64,000 bases of DNA from Zygnema cylindricum (GCA_037447655.1 JBBHKE010002905.1:22824-86823); one strand, 5' to 3'. Numbered from the stretch's first letter, positions 13,295-27,087 are shown. A program made the numbers and translations. The notes: generated from the letters alone by a model not told the origin.

Positions 13295-13730
13295 GGTGCC
13301 ATGTGGCGTCGCGTGACGCTATCCCCAAAGGCCGCCGAAATTTTATTGCGGATGGCGGCTGCAATTGTGGCCATCCAATCATTTGTATTTATGCAGTTTC
13401 GATTCTCTTCCATGCATTAACTGATTAATGCGTGTTTTCGGTAGTCTGCTGCAAATTTGTCCGTTTAATAAATAGATAAATATGCGTGAAACGTAATACC
13501 TATACCGTTTCGCTAGTGCTTTAAAGGATAAGGTTAGGTCTAGATAGTTGTCCGTAGAACCCGGTTGAAATCCGGCTAGAGGCAGTATTTTTCTACAAAT
13601 AGTAAAATACCTTCTATTTCATTCTGCCTCTTTCTAAATGAGGCGACAGCCATGGTGTTCCTTTGGTTCTCTCTTTCTCTCTCTTTACATTCTAACTAAA
13701 TTATAGAAGTGAACTATTAATTACCTCTTC
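13295..13730 (-). repeat. Fragment of a copia LTR, reverse orientation
   Basis: The stretch matches the middle of the family LTRs read on the other strand (compare 3520-3610 for the first 100 bp), including a tRNA-like segment near 13525-13590 and a CCATGG block at 13651. Its ends are lost. Confidence 0.55.
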
Positions 13731-13739
13731 TCAAAAGAA

Positions 13740-15045
13740 GAATTGGAATTTGATCCCTCAATAATTATAGAACCTGAACTCCACAGATGGGTAATAGATT
13801 GGGTTGGTCAACGGTTCAAGGTCGCCGATACTATATACTGGCAAGTGCATTATCTAGGAAGGCCTGAGGATGAGTTGATTTTAGGGGATAAAAATTCTGA
13901 GTTTTTAAAGAGGTATTGGAGGGATTATAATATAGATGTCCCGTCTTGAGAATTAAAGGTGTTTTAACTGAGGTCAGTTAAAAATAAGGAGGGGATGATG
14001 TAACCGTAATAGCGGATCGAACTTGTTTATAAAGGGGTATTTAGGTGTTATAATTTTAGAGTACTAAATTTGGTAGACGTCCGCGAAAGAATCACGCTAT
14101 TTGGAGTTATATTTTAAAAGTTTTAGCGATGGGTGTATTTAGGTGACAACGTGGGATCTAAATAACAAGTGGGTATCATTGAAAACGGTTAAGGGTCAAA
14201 TTAGTACCAAAATTACGCGTGTTCGTTTCATAAAGTTCTAATGAAACGTTTAGTATGCACGGTGGTTTGTTTCGTACAAATTTTAGTACGAAACGTCACT
14301 TTGACTTAAGGGAATTTCGTTGGAAGTTTCGCGTGCGAAATTTGTTACGCACCATTGTGCGAAGTCGCGTTTCGTTTGGCGCGCACTTTTGCACGTAAAT
14401 GTTACGCAGTGAAACGTAATGTTTGATTGGTTAGTAAAGTGCTAAGTAGTTAGTAAGACATTTCACACGTTTTTGCATTGGTCAGTCTGAGTCCTTGCTG
14501 ATCAATGATTGGCCCAGGTAAAAGCATGTTAAAACGGTGCGTTGACTCTGGCTTGGCTAGTCCAGGGCGGTGATGGATAAATAGTGAAGTGTAAGAGGAG
14601 AGTAGACATCTTTTCCTTTGGAAAACTTTGTGGAAATTCCGGCTGATCTTGGTCTTGAGCGATTAATACCAAATTGGAGAAAAGGCATCTTTGCATGGAA
14701 ATCTCTCACTAACTAAATAATGTTTTAGTAGTTAAGAGAAAGAAATATTAAGAGTGGAGAGTAGTGGAAAACACTTTAATAACAAGGGTTGAGCCACGAG
14801 GGCAAGAGACCAAGCTAATGTTATGTGGACAGAAGCTTCTTCTAATTTAAAGTTTATCCTTATGTGAGTGTGGTCCAATGTGGATGTGTATTTTCCAATG
14901 TGTGGAATGTGTGGTTGGGATTGTTTGTAGTAATGGGATTTTCTGAGAGGTAGGAGATCTTGTTACATACATCAAGCACACAGCTCCCTTCGATATAGTA
15001 GGTCGACAATATTCTCTTCTTCACACTTCCCTGATTGCAATTTAG
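13740..15045 (+). mobile_element. 3' end of a Ty3/gypsy element (integrase tail plus LTR)
   Basis: A short open frame (13743-13949) ends with a chromodomain-like integrase tail (RFKVADTIYWQVHYLGRPED). It is followed by a purine tract AAGGAGGGGA (13986-13995) and an LTR starting TGATGTAACCG at 13996. I place the LTR end near 15045 (TTTAGCA), but this is uncertain because there is no second LTR to compare. Confidence 0.55.
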
Positions 15046-15346
15046 CAACCTAGTTGGAATCTAGTTGGAATATAGCAAGTTGGAAACTACTTTTGCGTCA
15101 AACATAGAAAATTGCGTTAAGACTCGCTTATAGTACCGTGTGTGACTTAACTTAATATTTCCTCATAGATCACAAATAACATAATCTTTAAACGATATCG
15201 CACCTCACGAATATTTGTCACCTTAAAATGTAGAGTAGGTATCTATTTAATCAGTGTATCTTGTCAAAGTTTTCTAACATTAAGATTTTTGTCCACAAGG
15301 TTATGATAAACCTGTCCACAAAGACACAAAAATAAAAACCTGTTAA

Positions 15347-16511
15347 TGTTGAAATGTATGTATTTTCTAGGTCTTAATAAAGGAAAAATTAATAAGAGGA
15401 AGGAAGCAAAGGAAGCCTGCCTCTCGCTCCTCTCTCCAAACCCCCACACTTGTCGCAGTCACTGAAGGTTGGAGTAGAAGCTAGAGACATGGCTGCCCAT
15501 GCTGCCGAGAGAGAGAGAGACATGCTTTAGTTTTTGGCAGGTTTACCAAAAGGGTCTTCACCAACCCAGATTTGTTCCTGGTTCCTTGCGTCCGTCAAGA
15601 ATCTGATAACCGGTAGTTATATCCTATATTATAGGATCAGTGCTAGAGTATACATGGTACAATAATTATATAAACATGAACGACGCAATATGTTTGATTT
15701 AACTTTTTACGGGACGGGCTGTACACTGAAACGGATTAGACGGCACGAATTCTGTACCGCACGGAATTAACGAAACGACATTTTATTTAGACGGCCAATA
15801 TTAAATGTCCGTCTTCATCGAACGGTCGTGGTGCGAGCCAAGATTTCGGATGGGCGATTTGGCGTTTTTAGGGAACGCCACTAAAGATGACACGTGGCAA
15901 GATCTGGGAGGATTGCGAGATCTCCGGAATGCGAGATAACAATTCCGAATGTGACAAATGACATATTATGGTGATGTCGTACATGGATCGTACAAAAAGT
16001 ACGTCGTACTTGTACTTTTTTGTACGATACAGTGTTATGATTGGTCTATACCTCACTACTAAGGGGCTTAGAGAGGGGTTTTAGGACTTAGAATAATTTT
16101 GGTAGGTAGCCGCCTCTCTCCTAGAGAGCATCTATATAAATAGGCAAACTTTGCCATTTAATTACAACTCACTCAGTTGACCATTTTCAGTGATTCTTTT
16201 TGCTGCGGACTCAAGGGAGTCCACGCTGCACAGGGGTGTAGTCGGTCAGAGTTTTTGCTTGCCAGGGTGGTGACATTTATAAGGGAAAGTCAAAGTGGGG
16301 GAATGTGTTCAAATACTCATATTCTAACTTTGCATTCTGTGGGGGAACTAAGCACACAGAAAGTCTTCTTTCACGGAGGTGAAGGTGTATTGGGGTTCTG
16401 ACTTTCAGGGTGTCAGTCATTTGGGTTTGTTTCAACTTAGAGTCAACACTATCTATATAATCTTCTTGTGATCTGCCTACTTTGAGGACCAATGGCGGTC
16501 TCACAATTTCA
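15347..16511 (+). mobile_element. Solo copia LTR with TSD GTTAA
   Basis: 1165 bp from TGTTGAAATGTATG to CACAATTTCA, flanked by GTTAA at 15342-15346 and 16512-16516. Same subfamily as the solo LTR at 5700. Confidence 0.9.
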
Positions 16512-17739
16512 GTTAACTCCTTCTCATATAACTTACACAGAAAAATCAAACATTGTGTGAAAAGAAATCGCACTCTAAGAAAACTTTATAGAGATGAAAG
16601 TACCATGGGTGGTGTTTGCTTTACCTTGTAGAGGGAGTTGTGAAGCGACCATAACGTTCTTATAACATCAGACCTTTGAAGACGTTGAAGTACACCTGTT
16701 ATTGTAAGTCCATTTAAAAATGTGGGTTTCATGTCTTTTTGTGAACATTATTCTTGTATGCTTCCATGAAGGCATACACCTATCGTATAAGTTGTCATTC
16801 ATCACCGTTAGAATTCTCTACAGCCTCTTCTGTTTTCTATTACTTCTTCACTGCTTTCTTCGCATCTGTTTTCTCTTTACTCTTCTCATTCGAATTATTC
16901 GTCCCTTTTGTTTTCTTTTCCTTTTTAACTTATTTGCGGTTTTTGTTTAACGCGTTCCTTCTAACCCTTTAAACTGTTTTTGCAAAGACTTAGATACGAT
17001 TTGTTCTTCACTAAATACTTGTCACTTCTCCTCTAAATTCATTTTAAATTCTCACATCAACGTTTTTTAGCACCTTGTTGGACAATTCACGTAACAAATC
17101 CTCCCTAACTCCTTACACCTCCCAAACTTTTTCGCCCTCACTAAACACACGGGAAAGCATCTCAAGAGATGGTGTAACTTTATTTCCCTTAGCTCTTACT
17201 CCCTCAATCACTGTAACACACAAACTAAAGATTTTCATTAGGAAATCAGAGTACTAACATGTACCGATACTAATTCTTAAAAGGATCGATAAAAATGCCT
17301 ATATATGATACCACAACCTCATACAACGAAAGCTTACAAATAAATAAGTTAACAAATCACGACAAATTATATCGACGAAATAATCCATATGTTAATCCAA
17401 AGACTTTTTAATACAAACTCTCACTCTCACTCTACTTACTCATTGCATCTCTTCTCTCACTTTGCCATATATCTCATATCTTTTACCTGTTCATCCCTTA
17501 CATTTCTGACCCTCACTCTAATGCATCTCTTACTTCAATTGCATGATAAACTAAGTTAGTCACTCATTAGCAACACCTTTCAATGAGGGACTACTTTGGG
17601 AGTTGTTTACAATTTTACAAGGCATCTCCCTATTTGTAGAAGAAAGGATGACTTGGAAAAAGTGGCTAAGTGGCGTTCGTGATTGCCTGTGCCTTTAGTG
17701 CATGGGATATCCGTACGTCATATCGCGAGGTGCCATGGG
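16512..17739. other. Unassigned AT-rich stretch
   Basis: After the solo LTR TSD. CT-rich sequence with ACTCTCACTC motifs occurs around 17000-17520. No gene, splice-consistent exon or repeat partner was recognised. Confidence 0.4.
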
Positions 17740-19742
17740 TCGGAGGTTGCAAAAGTCAAAATTTTACATAACCGATTCTGACCGTTTTTTTTTTTTCAAA
17801 ATTTTAGTAACCGACACCCGACCTGGTTATGTCGCGCTCCAAAATTGTTAACCGTGAACCGACCGGCGTTTACGAAAATAAAAGTTAACCGAAACTCAAT
17901 TTCTCGCGACTAACCTTGCCCGCCCGTAACCGAAAAAGTACAAAATTATCTAATGTACGACATATGAATAAGCCAATAATTACGATTTGTCGCGTCCCTT
18001 TAGATTTGCGAAATGAATAGTGTTTACTAAGGTGTCATATTTGCGACGCTTTGTCGCGTTCCCTAAGATTTGCGAAATGAATAGTGCACTACACCTGAAT
18101 CATTATTAGCCTTATATACTCTATATCGGTACCCCAAAATTTTGACATTAATACCTTAAATAGAACAAATTACACTATTTAAGGACATGGACTATAATCT
18201 GCCACGTCTCCTGGCACTAAATTTTAATGAATGACGCTATTTTTTTCTTTACTCTAATAATTTCTATAGTCTAATAAGAATTCGCGGTGTACCGTGTCAG
18301 ATTTGCGACGCTTTGTCACGTTCTTTAAGATTTGCGAAAAAAATAGTGTTACTACAATGTCTGATTTGCGACGCTAATCATGATGTCACATACTTCCACG
18401 ATAACAAAGAGTACAAAGTACAATAATGTTGGATTGTATGGACAATACAAAATTTTCATTTTTTTTTGGTTTTTTGATTGAGCGACCGTAGTCGACGGTT
18501 TTTCTTTTATGGTGAATCAATCGACCGCAACCGCCCGACCCTTAAAATATGCAACCGAATCCATTCCGGATCCGACGCGGGCGGTCAGTTAACGGTCGGT
18601 CACGGTTTTGGTTGACCGTTTTCGACCTCTGCCATGGGTGACGTTGAAACTGTCTTACACCTCCCGATATTGATCGTTATCTGTTAATTCCGCCACCGAA
18701 ATTGTTTAATTCCATTGCGCCTGTTGCAGAGGTCGCAAACGGTCAACCGAAACCGTGACCGACCGTTAATTGACCGCCCGCGCCGGATCTGGAACGGATT
18801 CGGTTGCCAAATTTTGGGGGTCGGGCGGTTACGGTCGGTTAATTCACCAGGAAAAAAAAACGGTCGGTTACGGTCAGTCAACCAAAAAACCAAAAAAAAT
18901 GAAATTTTTGTATTGTCCCTATAATCCAACATTCTTGTACTTTGTACTCCTTGGCATCGTGGAAGTACGTGACATCATGATTAGCGTCGCAAATCCAACA
19001 CGGTACTGTAGTAAGCTATGTATTTCGCAAATCAAAGGGAACGCGACAAAGCGTCGCAAATCTGACACGGTAGTACACTATTCATTTCGAAAATCTTAGG
19101 GAACGCGACAAAGCGTCGCAAATCTGACACGGTAGTACAATATTGATTTCGCAAATCTTAGGCAACGCGACAAAGCGTCGCAAATCTGACACAGTACACC
19201 GTCGATCGTATTTAGCGTGTTGAACACTAATTCGGCGCCCCTAAATTTTGACCTTTGAACCTTTAATAGAATAAATAACACAATTTAAGGACGTGACCCA
19301 CAATTTGCCTCGTCTCCTAGCACTGAATTAGAATTAATGACGCTAATTTTTTCTTTACTCTAATAACTTCTACACGCTAAATACGATCGACGGTGAAGTA
19401 CACTATTCATTTCGCAAATCTTAGGGAACGCGACAAAGCGTCACAAATTTGACACGGTAGTAACACTATTCATTTCGCAAATCTTAGGAAACGGGACAAA
19501 TCGTAATTATTGGCTTATTCCGTCGTACATTGATTAATTTTGTACTTTTTCGGTAACGGGCGGGCACGGTTAGTCGCTAAAAATCAAGATTCGGTTAATT
19601 TTTTTTTTCGTAAACAACGGTCGGTTAACTGTTAACAATTTTGGAGCGTGACTAAAATCGGTTGGGCGTCGGTTACTCAGATTTTGAAAAAAAAAAAAAA
19701 CGGTCGGTTTCGGGTATGATTTTTTTTGACTTTTGCGACCTG
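17740..19742. mobile_element. 2-kb fold-back (large inverted repeat) element
   Basis: The left half (about 17740-18640) is repeated inverted in the right half (about 18690-19742), with imperfect but continuous matches. Outer blocks contain ACCGACC/GGTCGGT-rich sequence, then TTTGCGAAATGAATAGTG blocks. Next come mirrored copies of the MITE also found at 42413-42605 (about 18095-18290 and 19196-19392), and then inner ACCGACC blocks. The right arm has three tandem units of about 62 bp with GCGTCGCAAATCTGACAC (19020-19200). No coding capacity. Confidence 0.75.
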
Positions 19743-20100
19743 TGGCCTGTTGTATTTCCCAGGGTACCCCGATGTCTCCGATTTGTTGCGAAAGTTGCGA
19801 AATCCTCAGGATGCTTGCGTTCCGATTCTCCCAGTTTCATTCGTAGGACGCCTATATCGGATCGATTTTCCAAAGACTTGCTTAGATTTGAACCTTTCCA
19901 TTCAATTCAGCTTTAAGTAACACTATTCACTATTGTAATGCAAGAAACCATAGAGGTTTGATTCGTTAAAATTCTGAAATTTTTACGATTATGCATTATT
20001 TTTAGGGTTTTTTGAACTTTTCGTAAATTTCGTATACTTTTCGTGTACGGGTAAACTGTACGGCAATAATGTATGAAATTTCTCAAAAAAAAGGTTGAAA

Positions 20101-20408
20101 GTACACCGTGAATCGCTGTTAGAGTTAAGAAATCGATATAGTTTCCCATGCTTTTAGGGTAGCCCCGAAAGTTTGTGTTCACATATTCGACGCTTGAATA
20201 TGTGAGAGCACGTTCTCGCAATTTTCTCTTTTCTTTTTGACTTGGAATCAAATCTGAGTACGCTTTTCCGTGCGACGCACTCAATTTTCTCTTTCGACGC
20301 CATTCTCTGACACTTATTTTGTACCTATGTACGAAATAATGAGCAATTTTAGTACGGTCTGACACATTTTTACATTACACTATCTATAAATATTCGACAT
20401 TAGAATAA
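20101..20408 (+). repeat. Left part of the repeat hosting the MULE
   Basis: Starts GTACACCGTGAATCGCTG, the TIR of the common MITE family, and matches 47405-47700 inside the FNBP4-like gene. The other end of this repeat is at 27052-27087 beyond the MULE. Confidence 0.6.
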
Positions 20409-21583
20409 GGGAATTGATCATGACAGTGACTGTTTTGGTTGCGCACAGTCACTTACGTCATTTTGTCAAAAAACGTACGCTTGAAGTACACATTGGTAAA
20501 AATAAAGTACCGTTAAGTATGAATTTGACGGTCAATCGGTTGGACATCTTTGACTTTCATAATATTGTTTCAACCGCTTAAAATTTTGCCGCGCTTGCGG
20601 ACGTCGACCGTCATAATAAAGTTAGCAATTCACACGGCCGGCGAGCGTTTACTGTAACAAAACTGCGGCGACCACATGTAAATAAAATGGTTGCAGACAG
20701 TAACTTTTTGTCGTTATGTGAGCTCCACGGTGAGAGCACTTAGCCGCAAAATTGAAATTTAATCGTCTAAGTGTTACATTGAACTTAGACGCAAAGTGAA
20801 ACGAAACCTATTGAAACTGAAGTACTATAAGTCTCGTACGGAAATGTTATATCGCACGAAACGAAATAAACTTTGACAATAAAAAGAACCGGCGTAAAAA
20901 TATCGTTTGAAATTAAATGAAAATAATGAGCGTCGTCACGCGCGACGAAATCGAGCCACGCTATTTACGAATCAACATACTTACATTGACAGCGAATTGT
21001 TAGGATATTGGGCGAATCGGCGTTGGCCGAAATCGCGCAGTCAAATTTTTGTTCGGTTCGCGTTTTGTTTCGTTCGGTATTGTACTTTTGTGTCGGTTCG
21101 GTTTGGTGCGAGCGCCGACCGGTATTCCTTTGTACGAGTCGCACGCTGGTCGATTGCGAGGAAATGTTGGTTCGCGAAGCGTGACGCGATTTTTTTCCGC
21201 GGAAGTATTTTATGTGTACGACGAAGCGGCAATACCATTGTACGGCCGATCCTGCTACGATCCTGCAACAATCCTGCCAAATTTTGTTAGTTTACAGAGA
21301 GCAGATTTATAAGAGTAGAGGTAGCTTGATGTTGTAGGCTGCCACATTTTGTTAGTTTACAAAGAGCAGATTTATGAGAGTAGAGGTAGCTTGATGCTGC
21401 AGGCTATGGCAGGTGCACTCAGCGTGCATTTGGTCGTTATATTTAGGGACTGTTTGCTATGTATTGATTCCAGGTGTACTTGTTTTTTATCATTGTAGTG
21501 AGTACTGAGTGAGTGTGTAGAGTTAGGAAATACATAATAAAAAATGTCTTCAGTGTGACTGTGAGTGAGAATAAGTGATTATT
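20409..21583 (+). repeat. Left TIR of the MULE
   Basis: Inverted match to 25941-27051 over its whole length apart from the 65-bp duplication. Open frames within it (for example 20907-21312) also occur in the other arm and are not genes. Confidence 0.85.
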
Positions 21584-21610
21584 TTGTTTTTTTATCTCTT
21601 TCTTCGGAGA

Positions 21611-24600
21611 ATGTTGCCTATACCGGATGGGATATTTGATTCAAGGGATGAGCTTCTTCGAACGGCCCGAAGATTTGCAATGGGACAAGGATATGCTATA
21701 TCAATATCTTCTTCAAGACAAAGACTCGTTGTTCTTCAATGTGATAGAGGTGGTAGTTATAGAGGTATTAAAGAGAAACAAATAGGACAAGGGTCAAACT
21801 CCCAATTTCTTCAACAAAAATTAACAAGTAGTAGTCGACGTATAGAATGTCCATTTCGTGTTTTTGGGTACGAAAGAAATAGCAAATGGGAATTATCCAC
21901 CAAAATACCACAACACAATCACAAAAAATCTCCACATATAATGGCACACCCGATGTGTCGACGGATGGATAACAATGATATTGAAAAAGTTACACATTTT
22001 TTTAAGTCTGGCGCAAAACCTAGGCAAGTTGTGAGCTCTTTAAGATTAGGGGATAAACCATGTTACGCCACAGCTAGAGATATTTACAATTTACGGCGAT
22101 AGATACGTAAACTTGAACTAAAAGGTAAATCATCTATTGTAGCTCTTATAACTGAATTGGAAACTTCAATAATGTTCAAAAGTGAGTATGAGCTAGATGA
22201 TGAACATCATATCACTCATCTTTTCATAGCTCCAAAAACATCGGTTTATATGCTAAAGAGAAATCATACATGCATTTTGTTAGATTGCACATACAAAACA
22301 AATCGTTTTAAAATGCCATTACTACACGTAGTAGGGTTATCTCCGAATAATAAAACTTTTAGCATATGTTTTGTCTTTTTGAGTTCAGAAAAACTAGAGG
22401 ATTATAAATGGGCTTTGGAGCAATTAGTTAAATTGTTTCAAAAAGACTCTCTTCCACAAGTGTGTGTAACAGACCGTGAACTAGCTTTAATCAATGTTTT
22501 GGAAATAGTATTCCCTAATGCCCAAAAACTCCTTTGTTAGTGGCACATCAATAAAAATATCGTAGCTAAATGTAAACCTGATTTTAGTGGTTCGGACGAA
22601 GAATGGGGGACCTTTTATCAAACATGGAAATAAGTTATACAAGCAAAGTCCGTGGAAGAATTTGAGGTAGTGTGGGGAAAGTGTAGCAACTTACTTTATG
22701 ACAATAAAAAAATATTGTAATATTTGGAGGATATATGGTTTACTTGGAAAGAGCGTTTTGTGAGCGCATGGGCGGACCATTGTCTACACCTAAGTAGTAA
22801 ATCCACATCTCGGGTGGAGGGGGCTCATGCCACGTTGAAGTCTTATTTGGAAACATCTACTAGTGAGTTTTTTGTTTGGATATATCATTATTTTTTTACT
22901 TTTTGTATGCTCATTGTATGTTTAAATAGGTTGTGTCATCATTGTTTTTTTTTATTTTTTTTTTTCATCTTATTAAAACAAGTTATTTATTCATGTGACA
23001 ATGACATGATCGTCAAGTGACCAATTAGTGTGGATTTATACATATTTGGTCTTAAAATTGGATTTTTGTTATATATGATGATTAAATGAATGAATATTAC
23101 GCATATTACTAATGGTGGTCAATCGAATGGAATTTTTATAAAACAATGGTTGAATGAATATTCTTTATATTAATCATGGTTGTTGATTTAATTAAATCCA
23201 CGATAGTCTTAGTGTTTGAAAAAATGTCATCCACGTTGATAGTGGTAATTTAATGAATGAAATTTGTAGACAGCATGGTGATGAAACAAATATAAACCAT
23301 TGGAGAGTACAACCCACAATATTATTGATGGTTGAACAAATATATTTCACGTTGATATTGATGGTTGAACGAATGTAATCCACTATGTTGTTTTTGAAGA
23401 TTTAGTTTTGTGCGTACGTGAAATTTGGTGCGCACGCGACGTTTCGTGCGTATATATTTTATATGATATGTGCATTACAAACACAATTTTGGTGTATGTG
23501 TATTTGAATTTAAAAACAAAAAATAAGTAATATTTTTATAGTTACAATACAATTACATGTTATTAAGTAAATGTTAGTACATGTTCCTTAGTTATTATTC
23601 AAATGGAATTTTATAGTTGTTCCAACCATAGATCTATTAGTTTATACAAAGATAAAGTGCTATTTTTTAATTGTATGTCTCACTTACTTCAAATATGTCG
23701 CAAGTTTTTGTAGGTGATTTACGTTGTGTCGTGGAGAAAATTGAAATGATAGTTATAAACCAACATCAAGAATTCAAAGAATTAATGCATCTGATGCCAT
23801 GAGGATTCCACATTTTGTTCGAGAAACGTTTTTTTACAATTTGACAAGTCATGTGTCAAATTTTGCATTACAAATAGTAAGTAAATTATTTACAAGGTTT
23901 TTGGTAAAGTAATTAAGATTTGTTCAATTTCTAAAATAATTCTCTATAAGTAAAAACGATTTTGATCTTGATTTCTAAGAAAATTATCTCTTAATGAAAG
24001 CCTTTTTGTTCTTGAGTGTTGTTATAATATTTACGATTAAAGAAATGTTATAATTATTTAAATCTTGTCTTAAACTTGAGTGTTAAAATAAAACTTAGTT
24101 TTTTTTTCTTAACATTTGAATATACTTAAATGATTTGAATGTAGCCTTTTTATTTATCACATTTTAGGGTTTTTGCTTTACTTTTCTCTTTCCACGCTCT
24201 CAAATGAATGATGGCGTTGCCAAACAAAGTTCTCAATTGGACGAAAAGGTAAACAATGGAGTTTTAAATTCTTTGACCGTGCCTTTACATTTAACATTTT
24301 GTTTGGCAAATTTACACGATGTTATAGATGACGAGAATTGTGGTTTTAGGGTTGTTGCATCCCAATTGTATGGTAGTGAACACAATTGGGTTCGAGTACG
24401 AATTTCGATGATCGAACATCTACTTGCGAATCGTGAGCATTATGAGGATTTGTTTGGAAAAAATATTTACAAAAAATTGCACTCAAGTTTGGACCATCAC
24501 ATCGGAGTTGCAAAAAAATGTAAATGGTTCTCAACCCCAGAAATGCCAATACTACTCGTTACTCAATTGGAGAGGCTTGTTGTGATTATCTCACAAAACA

Positions 24601-24785
24601 TCGTGGGTAGTAATACGTATATTCCATACGCAAATAGCATCAACCTCCTATTTGTTTGGTGTATGTTAACAAGAATCACTTCCAAGTGGGTATCTTGGGA
24701 GGTGGAGTTTTACCTCCAACAGAGCCACAGTGGCTTGGAAGGAATCGTGATTCTGTGTATGGTGCGAGATGGTTGGAAGTTTTAA
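21611..24785 (+). pseudogene. MULE transposase with OTU-like C-terminal module, broken
   Basis: The N-terminal DNA-binding-type region (DSRDELLRTARRFAMGQGYA, ECPFRVFGYER, W..STKIPQHNHKK) runs to a TAG at 22100-22102. In the same frame the MULE catalytic domain follows: first Asp in ILLDCTYKTNRF (22283-22285), second Asp in VCVTDRELALINV (22472-22474), Glu in SRVEGAHATLK (22817-22819). Further stops interrupt at about 22538 (TAG), 22632 (TAA) and 22720 (TAA). After about 1.2 kb of decayed or intronic sequence with traces (CVVEKIEMIVINQHQEF near 23730), an OTU-type segment follows at 24204-24785: DENCGFRVVASQLYG with the expected Cys codon at 24339-24341, then VRISMIEHLL. The catalytic residues survive but the frame does not. 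Confidence 0.78.
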
Positions 24786-25940
24786 ACCCTCGTTTTCAAA
24801 ATTGGAACAATCACTTGAAGGTACATGTTTGTGTTGAACCTTAACCTTTTATACGTTAAAATCGCATTGTTTGCATGTATTTGTGGTATGAATGAACCAT
24901 TTGAAAGCATAAACCATAAACCTACAATACATGCATGTGAGGTGGCGGTTGTAGTACATATGTAAAGTGCCATTAATTGCATTTGTTACATTTTCTTAAT
25001 TTATTACAAACTATCACTGAATTTTTGGTTTTTTTTATTGCAGGAAATATACAATGATGAAATTTGAAAAGTACCATCGAAATTTTTCTATTATTATTTT
25101 TGCATTGTTTTCTTATGTTTCTTCTTTTCATTTTTTCCTCATTTGGAGGAGTGACAATTTAGAAAGAGTAATTGGTTTTCTTTTTTTTCATTAACTGTAT
25201 TTCAATGTGTAAGGCTTTTAATTTGACATTTTGAAAAAAATAAAATGTATGGTTGTCAAAAGCTTATATTTACATTTTTGAATTCAAAAAACAATTGCAA
25301 ATGTGTTAGTTGTTTATTTGAATTGAATGTTCAAAAGTATTTATACCAAAAAATGAATGCTTGGACTAACTTTTAATGCCAGCAAAATGCCCATTCTTGC
25401 TGCCCTTTTCATAATTTCTTCACCTTGCATTTCCTTTGTTTATTATAACGATAAGAAAATGCCTCAATCTTACTACATTTTTTTGAATATCCTCACATTG
25501 CATTATCCTTTGCTAAATGAAACTAGTGTATCACTTGACTGGAATGGTTCTTATGTGTGCTACTTTTTTTATTTTTTGTCCTTCATTTAGTCCATCGCTT
25601 ATTCTAGAGCAGTATAAAACCCTAAATTTTTAAAAAATGCTAGATATCCGAAAAATAATAAGCAAATCCTCTTAAACCTCAAAACAAATCCAAGGTTCAA
25701 TTTTTTCGGTCAAATCGTTGCATATTCCACTATTGCGTGTTCATTGCCAATAAGAGCCACCCAATCATATGGTTCTCAGGCGTTGCAAAAACTTTAAAGC
25801 ATCCAAACCTATATAGTCTACACCAAAATGCTCAGCCAAAAAATGGTGAAGAAAACATCAAAGTACCAAAAACAGCAAATGGTTACCTTATATTGACGAC
25901 AAATTGCATTGATGTGAAATTTTGACGAGGTTTGTGCCTA

Positions 25941-27051
25941 AATAATCACTTATTCTCACTCACAGTCACACTGAAGACATTTTTTACTATGTATTTCCTA
26001 ACTCTACACACTCACTCAGTACTCACTAGAATGATAAAAAACAAGTACATATGGAATCAATACATAGCAAACAGTCCCTTAATATAACGACCAAATGCAC
26101 GCTGAGTGCGCTTGCGATAGCCTGCAGCATCAAGCTACCTTTACTCTCATAAATCTGCTCTCTGTAAACTAACAAAATGTGGTAGGATTGTTGCATGATC
26201 GTAGCAGGATCGGCCGTACAAAGGTATTGCCGCTTCGTCGTACACATAAAATACTTCAGCGGAAAAAGAAATCGCGTCACGCTTCGCGAACCAACATTTT
26301 CTCGCAATCGACCAGCGTGCGACTCGTACAAAGGAATACCGGTCGGCGCTCGCACCAAACCGAATCGACACAAAAGTACAATACCGAACGAAACAAAACG
26401 CGAACCGAACAAAAATTTGACTGTGAGATTTCGGCCAACGCCGATTCGCCCAATATCCTAACATTCCGCTGTCAATGTAAGTATGTTGATTCGTAAATAG
26501 CGTGGCTCGATTTCGTCGCGCGTGACGACGCTCATTTTTTTCATTTAATTTCAAACGATATTTTTACGCCGGTTCTTTTTATTATAAAAGTTTATTTCGT
26601 TTCGTGCGTTATAACATTTCCGTACGAGACTTATAGTACATCAATTTCAATAGGTGTCGTTTTTTTTTGCGTCTAAGTTCAATGTAACACTTAGACGATT
26701 AAATTTCAATTTTGCGGCTAAGTGCTCTCACCGTGGAGCTCACATAACGACAAAAAGTTACTGTCCGCAACCATTTTATTTACATGTGGTCGCCGCAGTT
26801 TCGTTACCGTAAACGCTCGCCGGCCGTGTGAATTGCTGATTTTATTATGACGGTCGACGTTCGCAAGCGCGGCAAAATTTTAAGCGGTTGAAACAATATT
26901 ATGAAAGTCAAAGATGTCCAACCGATTAACTGTCAAATTTATACACAACGGTACTTTATTTGTACCAATGTGTACTTCAATCAGACGTATTTTGACAAAT
27001 GACGTAAAGGACTGTGCGCAACCAAAACAGTCATTGTCATGATCAATTCCC
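25941..27051 (-). repeat. Right TIR of the MULE
   Basis: Inverted partner of 20409-21583. Confidence 0.85.
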
Positions 27052-27087
27052 AAAAACATTAACGCTAATAGCAATTCACGGTGTAAC
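27052..27087 (+). repeat. Right end of the repeat hosting the MULE
   Basis: AACGCTAATAGCAATTCACG followed by GTGTA is the inverted TIR that pairs with 20101. Confidence 0.55.

Larger units (their letters stand above)
20409..27051 (+). mobile_element. Mutator-like (MULE) element with about 1.1-kb TIRs and an OTU-like module
   Basis: Terminal inverted repeats 20409-21583 and 25941-27051 both start GGGAATTGATCATGAC at the outer ends. The left TIR is longer because of a 65-bp tandem duplication (21277-21406). Between them lie a MULE transposase relic and an OTU-protease-like stretch, both on the plus strand. No clean 9-bp TSD was found. The element sits inside another repeat whose ends flank it (20101-20408 and 27052-27087). 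Confidence 0.82.

Noticed and set aside
20907-21312. Open frames in the MULE left terminus, mirrored at 26026-26554
   Set aside because: Mirror-image copies in inverted repeats with no family motif.
22100-22725. Stop codons read as an amino acid in the MULE transposase
   Set aside because: TAG and TAA end the FNBP4-like and Di19 genes normally here; the stops are better explained by decay of the element.
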